64,000 nucleotides of DNA from NCBI RefSeq assembly GCF_031755915.1, contig NC_083379.1, positions 5,157,501 to 5,221,500 of the forward strand, written 5' to 3'. The translations under genes were made by a program, and so were the position numbers. Below are positions 1 through 11,985 of the stretch, piece after piece (position 1 is the first letter of the stretch; each line of letters starts with the position of its first letter). Source of the stretch: Ziziphus jujuba (Eukaryota; Streptophyta; Magnoliopsida; Rosales; Rhamnaceae). The notes beneath the pieces were generated by a model. The model did no database searches, was not told the origin of the DNA, and saw only the letters and a list, made by a program, of their open reading frames with translations.

Positions 1-1142
1 CAAACTGTCGCGAATTGGTGGAAACGGATGCAGGATTCGGGTTCAGGAGGTCGAACACAATGGACTGGAGCCGGCCGGGAAACTGGGTACTCGCCGGAAC
101 AGTACTTTTCGGCGAGCCGCCGCGGTCACCAGCAACTGTCGCCGGCGGTGGCGCTTGCGGTGGCCATTGGCTGTGATTTTTTGCAGATTTGTAGATCATG
201 GGGAGAGCAATCCAACGGGACTGGCGGTGAGGCAAACGGAGGCCGGATGGCGGAGAAATCACGGTTTGAAGATTTTCGACCCCTCGCCGGAAAACGCTCC
301 GATCTCGGCCCGTCGGTGGTCCGGTGGCCGCGAAACTTGGTGGGTCGGCCGGACTTGAGGGGAGGATGAAGGGTGTCAGTCGCGTGTGGCCGAAAAATGG
401 CCAGAAGTGGGTCGATCGGCGGTGGCCGGCGGTGGAGGGAAAAACTCGTTGCCGATCTTCGAACGTCCGATCCGGGCGAGTCCGGCGGCCGATCGCCGTG
501 AAAATTTGAGGTTTTGCCGAAAATGGGGAGGGGAATCTTGCTGGCCGGTGCGTGTACAGTAATTCGGCCGAAAAATTTGAAAAATTCCGGTGCCGGTCGG
601 ACTCTCTCTCTCTCTTTCTCTCTCCTCTCTCTCTTTCTCTCTCTTCCCCGAGAATTTTATCAAATATATGGCACTGTGTGACACTGTTCATGCCACGTGG
701 ACCAATCAGAAGCTGACACGTGGCATCACTGTGCACTTAAGCCAGATATAATAAAATAATACGGTATCCGGCGAATTTCAAACGTCCATAACTTTTTAAC
801 CAAGCGTCCGATTCAAGCGTCTGCTAGTCTATGAACTCGTATCGACGAGTACTTTACAACCATACAAGAGTCAACAAAAAATTACACCACAAGAAAAAGT
901 CAACTCCCGGCACCTTTTGAACTACTTGCACTTCAACTTGTTTTGCCCATAACTTTCAAACCGTAGCTCCGTTTTCGACGTGCTGCTAGTCTACGAACTC
1001 AGGGCGTCATGCACTTCGCCACGGTGCCCTGGTCAACTCGAAATTCCAACTGGAGCAAAAGTCAACTTTTGACCCGCTCGGTCAACGGTCAACCTCGGTC
1101 AACGTGCACGAATTCCGGTGCGATTTGGGACGGGGTGTTACA
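1..1142 (-). mobile_element. Partial Ty3/gypsy LTR (minus orientation), cut by window edge
   Basis: This stretch matches the last ~1.1 kb of the two LTRs at 7959-10934 and 14533-17545, including the CT-rich microsatellite (about 601-650), the block around CCATAACTTTTTAACC and the terminal GACGGGGTGTTACA. Read on the minus strand it starts TGTAACACCCCGTCCC, a common start of plant gypsy LTRs. It differs from the other two at many positions, so it is an older relative, not the same insertion. Whether it is a solo LTR or the end of a full element lying to the left cannot be seen. The long frames here on both strands are repeated in all three LTRs and are not genes. Confidence 0.8.
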
Positions 1143-2275
1143 TGTTCTCACCTATAAAGGTGTCATTTTGAAAATTCCATAGAAAATAGTCTTAATTGTA
1201 AAATATATATATATATATATATATATTTGCCCTTAATTTACTATACAATATTGAATTTAATTACTTACAAGCCCAACTTTTCTATTATTCATCGAACATA
1301 TCAGGAGAAAAATTAATTCTCAAAAAACTAAATTTCAAAAAACTAAATCCCAAAAATCAGTTTCTCTCTTAACTTTAACATTTCCTAAACGAGACCTAAT
1401 GGATAGTAGCCCAATTATGAAAGTTGGAGGGAATTTACATCTTATCAAGAGGATTAGGTTGGGAATGAATTAGCAAACTTCATTTTGATGTGTAAAATGG
1501 GGGGAAATTGCATGTGATGGAGTTGATTATATATGCAAAAAGAATTGTTTCCTTAGTTTTGAGATGTGACAACCTTATTTAGTTTGAGATGTGAGAACCT
1601 TATCATTCATCAAAGTTACTATGTTTACAAATTTATCATGTCTTCCATTATGATTAAGTTAGAGAATAGTGTATAGAAATTGAATTTGCATATAAATTTA
1701 TATATATATATATATATATAATAGTGTATAGAAATTGAATTTGCATATATATATATATATATATAGTTAGAAGAAAGGACAATGCATCTCTTTCTCATTT
1801 GGATGTGATCGGATTATTGTATGATTCTTCTTCCAAAAGCCACTTTGCTCTCATCTAAAAGAAGCCATGGGATCCACATCAAGAAATAAGAGCAATGATC
1901 CAAATCCATATATAATTGTTTGTATCATTATTTTTGGCAAAATAAAGAATATGGTTAAAGATAATAGCATTTAGTGTTATGTAGGATTTAATTTTATTTA
2001 TATTATTGTTGTTTTTCTAGTTTATCGATTAGATTTTATTTTATTCTCTTTTTATTTTTATCTTATAGATTATTAGATTAGCAGGTAGGTAATTGTTTTT
2101 ATATATTATTCTAATTATTTTATTTTAAAGTCAAGAAGAATTCGATTCTACGCACTTCTATTTTGCTTTTATTTTATTGTACTTCTGTTTTGCTTTTATT
2201 TAATTATATCTTGAACCATTTCTGGATTTTTATTTGTTTATTTATTTTTTTCACAAATCATATTTTGTTTTTAAG
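1143..2275. other. AT-rich intergenic DNA with TA microsatellites
   Basis: I see no gene here. It holds (TA)n runs near 1203-1226, 1697-1720 and 1747-1764. The part from about 1405 to 1690 resembles 50830-51330, which suggests it belongs to the duplicated segment. A partial copy of the tandem unit found at 2394-3350 begins near 1764. Confidence 0.6.
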
Positions 2276-2393
2276 GATGGCTATTTAGCCCGAATTGTCC
2301 TGTTCCCGTGGTGCCCCGTCTTAAATGGGATTGGGATTTTTCGTTTAATCGGGATTGCAGGGCGCGCCGATGGGGCAAATTTTTTCCGCCAGG
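2276..2393. other. GC-richer patch in AT-rich DNA, origin unknown
   Basis: About 120 bp of clearly higher G+C, containing short GGGATT and TGGGATTGGG runs and a GGCGCGCC site, sits directly before the tandem repeats. It has no convincing open frame and no match elsewhere in the window. It could be the remnant of a transposon end. Confidence 0.3.
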
Positions 2394-3350
2394 CATGTCA
2401 ACACCATCTGGACCACTGTTTTAAAAGATTTGCACGTGGCTCCCTCGAGGTGAGGGACACAAATAAATATGTTAAGATTTAAAATTTGGAGCACTATAAC
2501 TATGAGGTACGTTAGGTGCAGATGTATTCATATGTATATATAGTTGGAAGAAAAGCAGCTCACTTCTTTTTTCATTTGGGTGTTTTGCTGAATCAATTGC
2601 TAGTGGTTGCCTTTAATTTTGTCATATATTAGTAAAATTGTTGTAGACGTTAATTGGACTCCCAAGCCATATCAACACTATCTGGACCAGTATTTTAAAA
2701 GATTCGTACGTGGCTTAAGATTGAAACACATAAAAAGATTTAAAATTTGGAGCAGTACAACGACTATGAGGTACATAGGTGTGAATGTATTAATATATAT
2801 ATATGGTTAGAAGAAAAGACAGCTCATTCTGTTTCTCATTTGGGTGTTTTGCTGAATCGATTGCTAGAGATTGCCTCTATTTTACACAAAAAGTGGTAGC
2901 TGTTAATTGGACTCCCCGAGGCATGTCCACGCTATCTAGATCAGTGTTTTAAAATATTCGTATGTGATCCGGCTTGAGGTAAGACATACAAAAAATATGT
3001 CCAGATTTAAAATTTGAAGCATTACACTAACGAGGTTCATAGGTGTAAATGTAATAATATATATAGTTAGAAGCAAAGATAACTCACTTCTCTTTCTCAT
3101 TTGGGTGTTTTGCTGAATCAATTGCTAGAGATTGCCCCTATTTTGTCATATATTAAACAAAAAGTAAATGCAACAATGGTAATTGTTATTTAATTGGACT
3201 CCCCAGGATATGTCAATGCTATCTACATCAGTGCTTTAAAAAGATTCATACGTTTTTTTCATACGTGGCTCACATCGAGGTGAGACATACAAAAGATGTT
3301 TCGAGATTTGAAATTTGAGGTATTACATTAATGAGGTAAACACCACGTAC
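2394..3350. repeat. Tandem repeat, ~262-bp unit, about 3.5 copies
   Basis: Successive units start near 2541, 2806 and 3065, with a partial unit before 2541. Each has TAGTTAGAAG, then CATTTGGGTGTTTTGCTGAAT, then TTAATTGGACTCCC, then TATCTGGACCAGTG with a TTTTAAAAGATTC box, and ends in an AT-rich spacer. Units differ by substitutions and small indels, so the array is old. One related unit occurs near 51395-51480 in the other duplicated segment. I see no coding sequence in it. Confidence 0.75.
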
Positions 3351-4890
3351 AGATCAGAAGATGGAACATATACCCGGAGGAAATTTTTTTTTTTTTTTCA
3401 TCTCGAGCAGTGAGAAATACGCTTCACTAATATGGTTAAATCTAATCTTTTATTTTATTATTATTATTTTTTGCTTGAATAATTTTTTTAATTTTTTAAT
3501 TTATTAGAAAACCTATTTTATCCTCACAAATTCTTATTTATAAAATAGAACTATTTGTTGTATTATAGATATATTTTTCATAATTTATTAATTTCATATT
3601 TATGTAAATTTTAATTATTTTATTTTACAGCTTTAAAAAATATTTACATTTTTTTAATTTCATATGAATTTAAATATATATTTAATTTTTTAATATTAAA
3701 ATTTAATTCCCAAAAAGCTTACGTCCTACTTCATGCCAATGAAAACGTCTCATCTTGTACTTTCATCTTTCAAAACACACATCTAGTTCTCTCTACTTTT
3801 ACTTTTCCTTTTTTTTTTTTTTTTCTTTTTTCGCCCTAATTATTTGCGTTTTGTTTGTTATTTTTTATCAATTTATTTTGTACATTTATATATATATATA
3901 TATATCATATTATGATTTTTTCATTAATTTTTAAATTTTACAATAATTTAGATTTAAAAATATTTTAATAATCTAAACAAATTAAGTGATGTATTAAAAT
4001 TCTAAAATGACAAAATAAATTCTATTTAAACTCATTTAAATTTTAAAAATGATTTTATATTTTAGCAATTAAAATAATTTAACGGTTGAAAAATAAAATA
4101 TTAATAGAAAAACTATCAAAAACTTCCTGATAGGAAACTTTTATATATGTATGTATATATATATATATATTAATAGAAAAACTATCAAAATTTCCTAATA
4201 GGAAACTCTTTTATATATATATATATATATATAAGAGTTTCCCTTTTTTTTTATATCAAAAACTATATATATATATATATATTGGTTTAGTAGATAGAGA
4301 GTATCTCATTAACTTTCCCTTGGTATGTGACATAGTTATATGAAATCCACTATTGATTTTTTTAAACCCATCGGTTTATTTCTACTGTCATTAACATGGT
4401 TTGTCTAATTTCATTTAATTAAAAAATATTGTACTTATAAATAAGAAAGTTAATAAACAAATTGCAAAACAGTTTAAAAAAAAAAAAACAGTCGATAAAT
4501 TTTCAGACTAATATTAACTTCTTGTAACTATGATATATTGCCAAAAATATTATAATGCTAGTAGCTTTTGGACATGAAAGTAATAATAATGATAATAGAT
4601 AAAAAAAAAAAAAGAAAAAAAAAAAAGACAAACAACAACAACAACAACAATAAAAGCAAAACAAGTCCTCCATGAAATGGAATTAGGAGTTGGTGGTTGA
4701 CCAATCAAATAGTAAACTAATAAAAACTTGAACTCAAATACTACACATTTTTATTTGGAATTATGAATTTTGAGTTAAATAGGCATCTCTAAATGGCACA
4801 GTTAGCATTAAATACGATGCTAAAAGTTCCGTCCACATTCTATTTATAGCAGGAGAGCTTGTTCATTTTTTTTTTTTTTTTTGGGGTAAT
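3351..4890. other. AT-rich intergenic DNA
   Basis: No gene is seen. It contains poly-T and poly-A runs, several (TA)n tracts (3888-3904, 4152-4170, 4214-4232, 4265-4281) and a local duplication of about 65 bp around 4101-4210 (TTAATAGAAAAACTATCAAAA occurs twice). Confidence 0.55.
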
Positions 4891-4975
4891 AGAGATCTTG
4901 TGCTTTCCATTCACAAACGCAGGCAAAGTTGATAAAGTCATAGAATTGGCAAATGTTATATTATAATATTTTTAC

Positions 4976-5335
4976 TTGGGAACTCGGTTTCCCTACTTCT
5001 TACGTCTCCAAGACTTTCCCGGGCGGAAAGTGAAAGCCACCATTATACATATTTATGTTAAGTTTTTATTTGAAGGAAACTACTATGAGGTCCCGGAACC
5101 TACACAACCTGACGTGGTCCGTCTGAGACACAAGATCGTCCAAACAGTTGCCGAACACGGGAAGGTCCAGAATGGGCTGGGTTTTCTAGACTCACCGAAT
5201 CGGTTTGGGTCTCTACGAGCTGCACCTTCTGAACCCGTCCTGGATCTGGGAACGTTAGGTCTTTTTGGGCATATCCAGGTCTCCATTCCCTTCCTGGAGT
5301 CTGGGCCTATTTGGGATATCCTGGCTGGGTACTGA
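4976..5335. other. Conserved GC-richer block of unknown function
   Basis: A 119-codon plus-strand frame covers this block, and the matching block at 55463-55825 keeps an open frame over its right two thirds. The GC-richer core (5084-5335) stands out from the AT-rich surroundings. Differences between the copies include indels that shift the left part of the frame, so selection for a protein is doubtful. It may be an exon fragment of a decayed gene or an old transposon piece. I do not recognise the product. Confidence 0.35.
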
Positions 5336-5941
5336 ACATTAAGAGATTTGAGAATAAAGTTGAAATATGTTGTTTTATTTTTTTATAATTTTATTGAAAT
5401 ATTATTGAAAATTTCATTCCAAAAAAAAAAAAAGTAAGTTATAATCTATAAAATTTGTCTTTTCAATTAAGACATAAACATTTAAATTAAGTTAAAGAGC
5501 AAACAAAACAAAATGTCTTAATGGATTAAGATTAGTTTGTTTTAAAACTGAAGGGAGGAAAAAAAAAAAAAAAAAATCCCATAGCATATGTATTTTATTT
5601 TCGGTAATAATAGTATATGTATTCTTTACTTCCAGTAACTAGTAATGGTGAGAAAATATTATTTACTAGTAGACAAATACACACCAAAGAGAAAATTTCA
5701 ACACTAGAATAGACAAACTTTTATACTTTAGGAAAACCAAATATAAATCTTGCAATCGTAATTCTTATTTTTACAACGTTATGTATTATATATCTTTGTC
5801 ATTTTAAGTAGAAGCAGACTTCTTACATGCACAGATACACAAACACTCAGCTGTCCATGTATGTATATATCTTCTTAATTCTCTAAACTATTTCAAGTGA
5901 AGTGAAATTAGAAGCATGGTTGGTTCAAAAAGGATGAATTT
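5336..5941. other. Non-coding duplicated DNA
   Basis: No gene is seen. The stretch is AT-rich and aligns with 55826-56880. Copy B has about 500 extra bases (56240-56750) that are absent here. Confidence 0.5.
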
Positions 5942-6260
5942 ACATTCAGGGTAATTGCTTTCTCTGCAATCCTACCCGATAACAATAGGGGGTATATATG
6001 GATTTTCCAAAGTTTTTATATAATTTGCGGGGAAAGATAGAAAGGAGGATTTCAACATAAAAGAGGAAGCCAATGGAACTGGTGAACCCCATGAAGAATT
6101 CTTTAATGACGTCAGTGTTACCGACCATAACTTGGAGATCCGCTTGTATTGGGCATGGAAAGGGACTACTTTCTTCCCCTGAAGAGGGTCTTATGGTTAT
6201 GGTCCTCTCATCTCTGCTATATCTGTATGCCATAGGAAGTTGTTGGTTTATATTCTTTCA
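5942..6260 (+). pseudogene. Malectin-type LRR receptor-kinase fragment, copy A
   Basis: After a short intron-like stretch, plus-strand frame from about 6030 reads EDFNIKEEANG, then HNLEIRLYW, then KGTTFFP, a TGA stop, RGSYGYGPLISAIS. This order matches the malectin domain of plant LRR receptor kinases of the LRR-VIII type, where it lies outside the membrane before the kinase. No kinase or LRR part is visible. The upstream half of the domain, present in copy B at about 57130-57388, is missing: copy A joins GGATGAATTT directly to ACATTCAGGG. The intron acceptor is GG instead of AG. The in-frame TGA is shared with copy B, so the gene was dead before the duplication. Confidence 0.7.
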
Positions 6261-7301
6261 CAGCATTTTTAGTCGCCATAATGGAATAAAACAGTTTAGA
6301 AACTTGAACTTTAAATAAAAGAAACCGAATGAAGGTAGAAACAATAAAAATTTTGTATGTTTGTTTCCTGTTCGAATAACATGTTAGCTATTCCCGGATA
6401 TGTCAAAGTTCAGTCATAGGAATTAGGATACATACAATGCACGCACATAAGCTCTCTGTTTGTTCTAAATATCCTAGTCTTTTACTTTCTCTTTGAGGCA
6501 CAAATCATTATATATTTTGGAAAGGTCATACTTATTAGTGTAAAACTACCGAGGAAACAGAGGAATAAGTTTCTGTTATTTCTACATTCTTGATGTCCTG
6601 CTTTTCCAATTTCCTTAGGAGGTGAATGGGGGATTTTTCCGTGGCAAATGAACCTCTCATTTAGACCAATTATTTTAATTTTTCCATCTGATACTGAAGC
6701 ATGCATGTGGTTCCTTCTTTCCAGGTTCCAAATCCCATTGTGAAGGTGAGAAATCTTAGGCATCATTTCTTGTTTTCTACGTATGTAAATACTGTCTTTA
6801 TGTTCTCATGTTCTATACAGAACAATCAGAACCCATAAAAAAAGAAGAAGAAGAAAAGAAGTAGAACATGTTGTGGTTGATGTGGTCACTTCGATTTCAT
6901 GCCTAATTTTTCTGGTATTCATTCATCATTTGGAGACGCCGTTAAGGGGATAAATATACTAGAGCAAGAGATGAAGGATTCATAAGTACTCCATTTGTAA
7001 TCACTCACAAGTACGCCGTTATGGGCATATTCATGATGGTCTAATGTAACAGTAAATAATACCGAGGGTGAGAGATAATATAAATAAACAACTACATTAG
7101 AAAAAACAAAATAATTTTTAATTTAATAGGAGCTTGCTGAAAATACATTATACACGAGTATGGAATAACTGGCAGGGACTGGGTAACGTCGGGCGAGGGA
7201 GGGACTTGAGGGGTTCAAGGGTGCCGGGGGTCAAGGGTGCCATATTGGCTTTAGGCAGGATTGTGGAATATGCTTATTATATGGGCCAGTAGCTGCAGGA
7301 A
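6261..7301. other. Non-coding duplicated DNA between receptor fragment and F-box piece
   Basis: This aligns closely with 57690-58757. A splice-like context (TTTCCAG, then GTTCCAAATCCCATTGTGAAG, then GTGAG) occurs near 6720 and is shared by copy B; it could be a small leftover exon of the receptor gene. No convincing gene is seen. Confidence 0.45.
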
Positions 7302-7709
7302 TTAACAATCTGCCAAAAGAACCCTCTTATTATTCACCACAATAAAATAGTTGCCACTGCCCTCCCCTGTCCAAGTCTTTATCTTTTTCTTCATCTTTTT
7401 ATTATGATTCCTAATCTCAATTGCCAAAACTCGAACTCGAACTCGTCTTTTGATTTTTGTTTTCTTCGATACATCTGCGGCAATTGGTAATAAGCTCAGG
7501 CGGCAAGTATACATATTTGAGTCCATTTTAATGGTTTGAAGACAATTAAATGGTTGTTGGGTAACCGTGTCATAGAGAAGCAACTGAGCAACATTATCAT
7601 CCAACGAGTTAGTTTGAGCCAAAATTATTTTGGTTTCGCTCCAAAATCCTAGGACATGTTGAATGCCATGAAGGGGTCCAATAGTGAATAGCTTAGTCCA
7701 TGAATCTTT
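7302..7709 (-). pseudogene. F-box gene copy A, C-terminal piece
   Basis: The minus strand encodes the last ~135 residues of the F-box protein found intact at 58758-60143: DSWTKLFTIGPLHG, then SETKIILAQTNSLDDN, down to VNNKRVLLADC and the stop. The frame is open throughout. It is cut at 7709/7710 by a solo LTR whose TCTTT target repeat occurs again at 17811-17815, where the gene continues. Substitutions relative to copy B leave the frame intact. Without its N-terminal F-box this piece has no predicted function. Confidence 0.88.
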
Positions 7710-7958
7710 TGTTAGAAATTTTATAGATCGAAATATACATAATAAATTCTAACAATAATCATGAATTACTAACCTCCAAACGCAGCCATTGATAAATTAA
7801 ATCTTTAATCCTGCAAAATAGAAAACAATATAAAGTAGTGCCTATGGACACACTACTCTCAAACCACTTTCAGATCTCTGAAAATCCTAATATCAAAATA
7901 CCGTATGGCATATGTTTATTTGCTTGCCCTAGACCTTTTATAGTCTCTGCAAGTCACA

Positions 7959-10934
7959 TGTCAGGACCCGTCCAGAATTCCTCCTCCGGAACCCTAGACA
8001 GCCCTGATCCCAGGGAAATACCACCGAACCTTCCAACGGAAAATCCGGCAGCACCTCCCCTAAGGGATTTACTTACCACAAATTTACCTGCACAGAAAAC
8101 ACACTTCAAAAATATCCCCTTATTCCTCCCACAAACTACAAATTGGTTCCACAAATTGCAGTACTTAAAAAAATAAATACAGTAATCCAGTGCAAAATAA
8201 ATACAACAAGAGTGAAAGAAATATTACAACTGCAATAAAAGAATAACAGGGTACTGCCGAACTAAAACAGCGAGGAAGATCAAGTCCGCTCCGAGTGAAC
8301 ACCGACAACCTGGTACCTAGAGGAACGGAATTTAAGAGTGTGAGATGCTAATCATCTCAGTGAGCGACCCTACTACTATACCATATATTATCACAGTAAT
8401 AAGTATAAATAATAATTATTTGGAAATAATATTTTCTCTCAAAACCCTTACAATTCTCTCAGTTGGAAAGGTTCCCCTTTTAAAACAATTTCACAAAACC
8501 CTTTATCCATATTCCCCGAAACCAAGACATCAATTAAATACCAGAAGCGGTAACAATTATATCTTTAATTCCAATTCAGTTTCCAAACATTTTATTTTTA
8601 AAACACAGTTCTGAAAATCATTTGATGCACCCACTATATACCAGTGGCGCCAACAGTACCCAGCGTCCCAAGGTACCGCCAGACAGGAGGTTATAGAGAG
8701 AAACCGGCATACGGTCGCGTGGCGTCCCACTGCGCCGCTGCTAACCTGGTGTCCCGGCCAAAGGGGGGTGGCCGCCCTCTCCGATGGCATCCACAGGACA
8801 CCCTCATAATATCAACCGCGCGCTACTCACACCCACCTGCGCGCTAATCACATCACCTGCGCGCTAATCACACCCACCTGCGCGCTAATCACAACCGTGT
8901 GCACACTAACCATATCACATATACCATATCACATAATCAGAACACCAGTACGTGCACGGTGCATCTAAAAATTATAAAATCCATAAATTTAAATCATAAA
9001 ACAAATTTCACATTTTTCATAAGCATAGCGGGCATAATCCATCCGCTTGAACCGGGAAATTCTCCACAATTTCCTTATAATCCATACCAAAAATTCCATG
9101 ATTTTCAAATCCACCAACTCCCAAATCCATCAATTCAAATATCCACATTTTTTTCCAAGCATAAATAATTTCTCGAAATATCATAATCAAATCCCATAAT
9201 ATTTTATGGGCATATTTCATAAAAATTGAAATCACCAACATAACCAAATATTTTCCTTGAAATATTTGAAAATCAAATCGTGCCCAATTTACCATTAAAA
9301 CCACACCAATTTCAAAATCCTCAAAACCATAAAATAATTCCACACGGCATAAATTTGTAGAATTCGCATTTTCTTAAATCCAATAAGTTCATAAATACTT
9401 CTACAATAAATCCAATAAATATTTGGCACATAGAAATTAAATTCCAAATATTTAATTCACACATAATATATTCATCAATTAAATTCCCCAAAATTAATTT
9501 GAAGGTGGGTCACTCACCTGGAGCACGCAATTAACCCATGATCCACTACGGGATCAATTCTACGACTCACCGGTGCTCCTAGAACAAAATTCACAGACAG
9601 TCAAATAAATTAATATTTTATTCGGGTAAATAATACCCGGTACCCGGGGGGTCAAAACACAAACGATAACTAAAATTTACGAATCATATACCGAATCGAA
9701 GCTCGAGTGATGCTAATCACAGATCCGGTCTTAATTTTCGATGATCGTACCCGACGGGGTTTGAATTTTATCGGGAAGCTTTTCGGGTTTCGGCTCCGCA
9801 ATTCTCCCAAACCGTCGCGAATTGGTGGAAACGGAAGTCGGATTTGGGTTCAGGAGGTCGAACACTGCAGACTGGAGCTGGCCGAAAATTTTCGGGTACT
9901 CGCCGGAACAGTAATTTCCGGCGGTGGCCGTTTGTTGTGAAATTTTGCAGATTTGTAGATCGTGAGGAGAGCAATCCAACGGGACCGACGGTGAGCAAAA
10001 CGGAGGTCGGACGGCGGAGAAATCACCGTTTGAAGATTTTCGACCCCTCGCCGGAAAACGCTCCGATCCCGGCGCGTCGGTGGTCCGATGGCCGTGATTT
10101 TTGGTGGGTAGGCCGGACTTGAGGAGAGGATGCTGGGTGTATGGCGCGTGTACTGTATATCGGCCGGAATAGTGCCGATTCGCGGTGGCCGGCGGTGGAG
10201 GGGAAAAATCGCCGCCAAACTTCGGACGTCCGATCCGGGCGCGTCCGACGGCCGTTCGCCGTGAAATTTGGAGGTTTTGCCGGAAATGAGGTGGGCTATC
10301 TGGCTGGCCGGTGCGTGTACAGTAACTAGGCCGGAAAAACATGAAAATGACCGGCGGCCGGCGGGTCCTCTCTCTCTCTTTCTCTCTCCTCTCTCTCTTT
10401 CTCTCTCTTCTCTCTCTTTCTCTCTCTTCCCCGAGAGTTTTTCAAAATTAAAACCCTGCGTGACACTGTTCATGCCACGTGGACCACTCAGAAGCTGACA
10501 CGTGGCATTTCACTGTTCACGACCCAAAAACATTAAAATAATACGGTATCCGGTAAACTTCAAACGTCCATAACTTTTTAACCACATGTCCGATTTAAGC
10601 GTGCCGCTAGTCTATGAACTCGTATCGACGAGTACTTTACAACCATACAAGAGTCAACTCACAATTACATCACAAGAAAAAGTCAACTCCCGGCACCTTT
10701 TAGACAGTTTACACTTCAACTTGTTTTGCCCATAACTTTCAAACCGTAGCTCCGTTTTCGACGTGCTACCAGTCTACGAACTCGTGGCATCGTGCACTTC
10801 GCCACGGTACCCTAGTCAACTCAAAATTCTTACCGAGTCAAAAAGTCAACTTTTGACCCCCTTCGGTCAACGGTCAACGGTCAACCTCGGTCAACATGCA
10901 CGGATTCCGGTGCGATTTGGGACGGGGTGTTACA
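7959..10934 (-). repeat. 3' LTR of the young gypsy element
   Basis: 2976 bp. Read on the minus strand it begins TGTAACACCCCGTCCC and ends GGGTCCTGACA. It carries a CT/GA microsatellite (about 10371-10431) and a minisatellite rich in GCGCGC (8817-8900). Compared with the 5' LTR it lacks about 48 bp at the place matching 16498-16545. The older LTR at 1-1142 keeps related sequence there, so this copy probably lost it. Confidence 0.93.
8817..8900. repeat. GCGCGC minisatellite in LTR (four ~21-bp units)
   Basis: Four adjacent units of 20-21 bp each begin GCGCGCTA and continue CTCACACCCACCT or ATCACATCACCT. The same array is in the other LTR at about 15391-15474. Its role is unknown. Confidence 0.7.
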
Positions 10935-10950
10935 GCCTTCCCCCCTTACA
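10935..10950 (-). other. Polypurine tract of the gypsy element
   Basis: On the minus strand AAGGGGGGAAGGC lies directly before the 3' LTR. This is the expected position and composition for the primer of plus-strand DNA synthesis. It fixes the orientation of the element. Confidence 0.85.
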
Positions 10951-10978
10951 AAAATTTCATCCTCGAAATTTCCGCACG

Positions 10979-11985
10979 TCACTGGAACAAACAAGGGTTC
11001 TGATCATGCACCTGCGCTTCGGGCTCCCATGTCGCTTCCTCGACTAAGTAGTTCCTTACCAACCAATCCATGCCCAACACTACTTCAAGTCCGGATAGAT
11101 CCAACAGGATCAGGTCTGCTTCCATCACTTGATCTGTGAAATCGTCGGGCGTAGTCCTGGCTCCCTGCTGCGTCATAGCAAACACCCGGCCTTGACTTGT
11201 CTGCTGGGGTCTCCTTCCTCTACCTCGACTCGATCCTGCAGACGGCTGGACTGATCCCGAAGAAACTCCTACTGGCTGACTCCCCTGGGAACTCTGTCCT
11301 GGAAATATCCCCGTACGCTGTGTCCGTCGACCTGCTTCTAGCACACTGCTGCTACCATAAGGGCAATCCCTCCTTATGTGACCTGGCTGCCCACACCGAA
11401 AGCAGAACCCATCCATCTGACATTGCCCAGAATGATTCCCCCTACAAAGTGGAGAAATCCGCGGAGAACTAATGCGTGACTGCTGATACAAGCTTGCATC
11501 CACACTGATCGAATGGCGAGCTGGCTGGGGCATGCGATAACTATCTCTCCTCTGGAATCTGCCTCGTGGGCTTAACCCATCACTGTCTGAGCCTGAGCTA
11601 TGGCCTTTCTTAGCTGCCCCCTGTCGAGGTACTCCGCTATACGAACCTTCGAAAGATCTGCGCCTTGAGGGTCTGTGTATCTCCTCCTGTCTCTCTAGCT
11701 CGAGCGCTGCATCCCTGGCGGACTGATAGGTGGGATGTACTGATCCGGAAAGGGTGTAGCCGATGCTCTCTTTCAATCCGTCTATGAACCTCACCTTCTT
11801 CGTGTGATCGTCGGGAATCAGGTGCATGCAGAATTCTGATAGTTCTCGGAATCTCCTCTCGTACTCGATCACTGTCATGTTCCTCTGTCGCAGTTCCTCG
11901 AACTCTCTCCTTCTTGCTTCACGGTAGGCAGGAGGACAAAACTCAGTAGAGAAGGCCATCTTGAACTGATCCCACGTACTTGCAC
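10979..11985 (-). pseudogene. Truncated gag fused to protease remnant and chromodomain tail
   Basis: The minus-strand frame begins in the middle of the retrotransposon gag domain (STWDQFKMAFSTEFCPP), continues through REARRREFEELRQRN and a complete zinc knuckle (CFRCGQPGHIRRDC), then enters the protease region. The catalytic part of the protease is missing: the frame jumps to MEADLILLDL...VVLGMDWL and then directly to NYLVEEATWEPEAQ, which is the end of a chromodomain. The first ~100 residues expected of gag are absent; the frame abuts the integrase block at about 11980. It could give a ~326-residue product, but not a working gag-pol. The chromodomain tail places the element among chromoviruses. 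Confidence 0.85.

Noticed and set aside
9731..10473. Long overlapping frames (about 200 residues) on the minus strand in the LTR, repeated at 16342-17084 and partly at 376-684
   Set aside because: They lie wholly inside the LTRs, run through a CT/GA microsatellite (RERERER-type protein), and differ in start and end between copies because of indels. They are chance frames in GC-rich LTR DNA.
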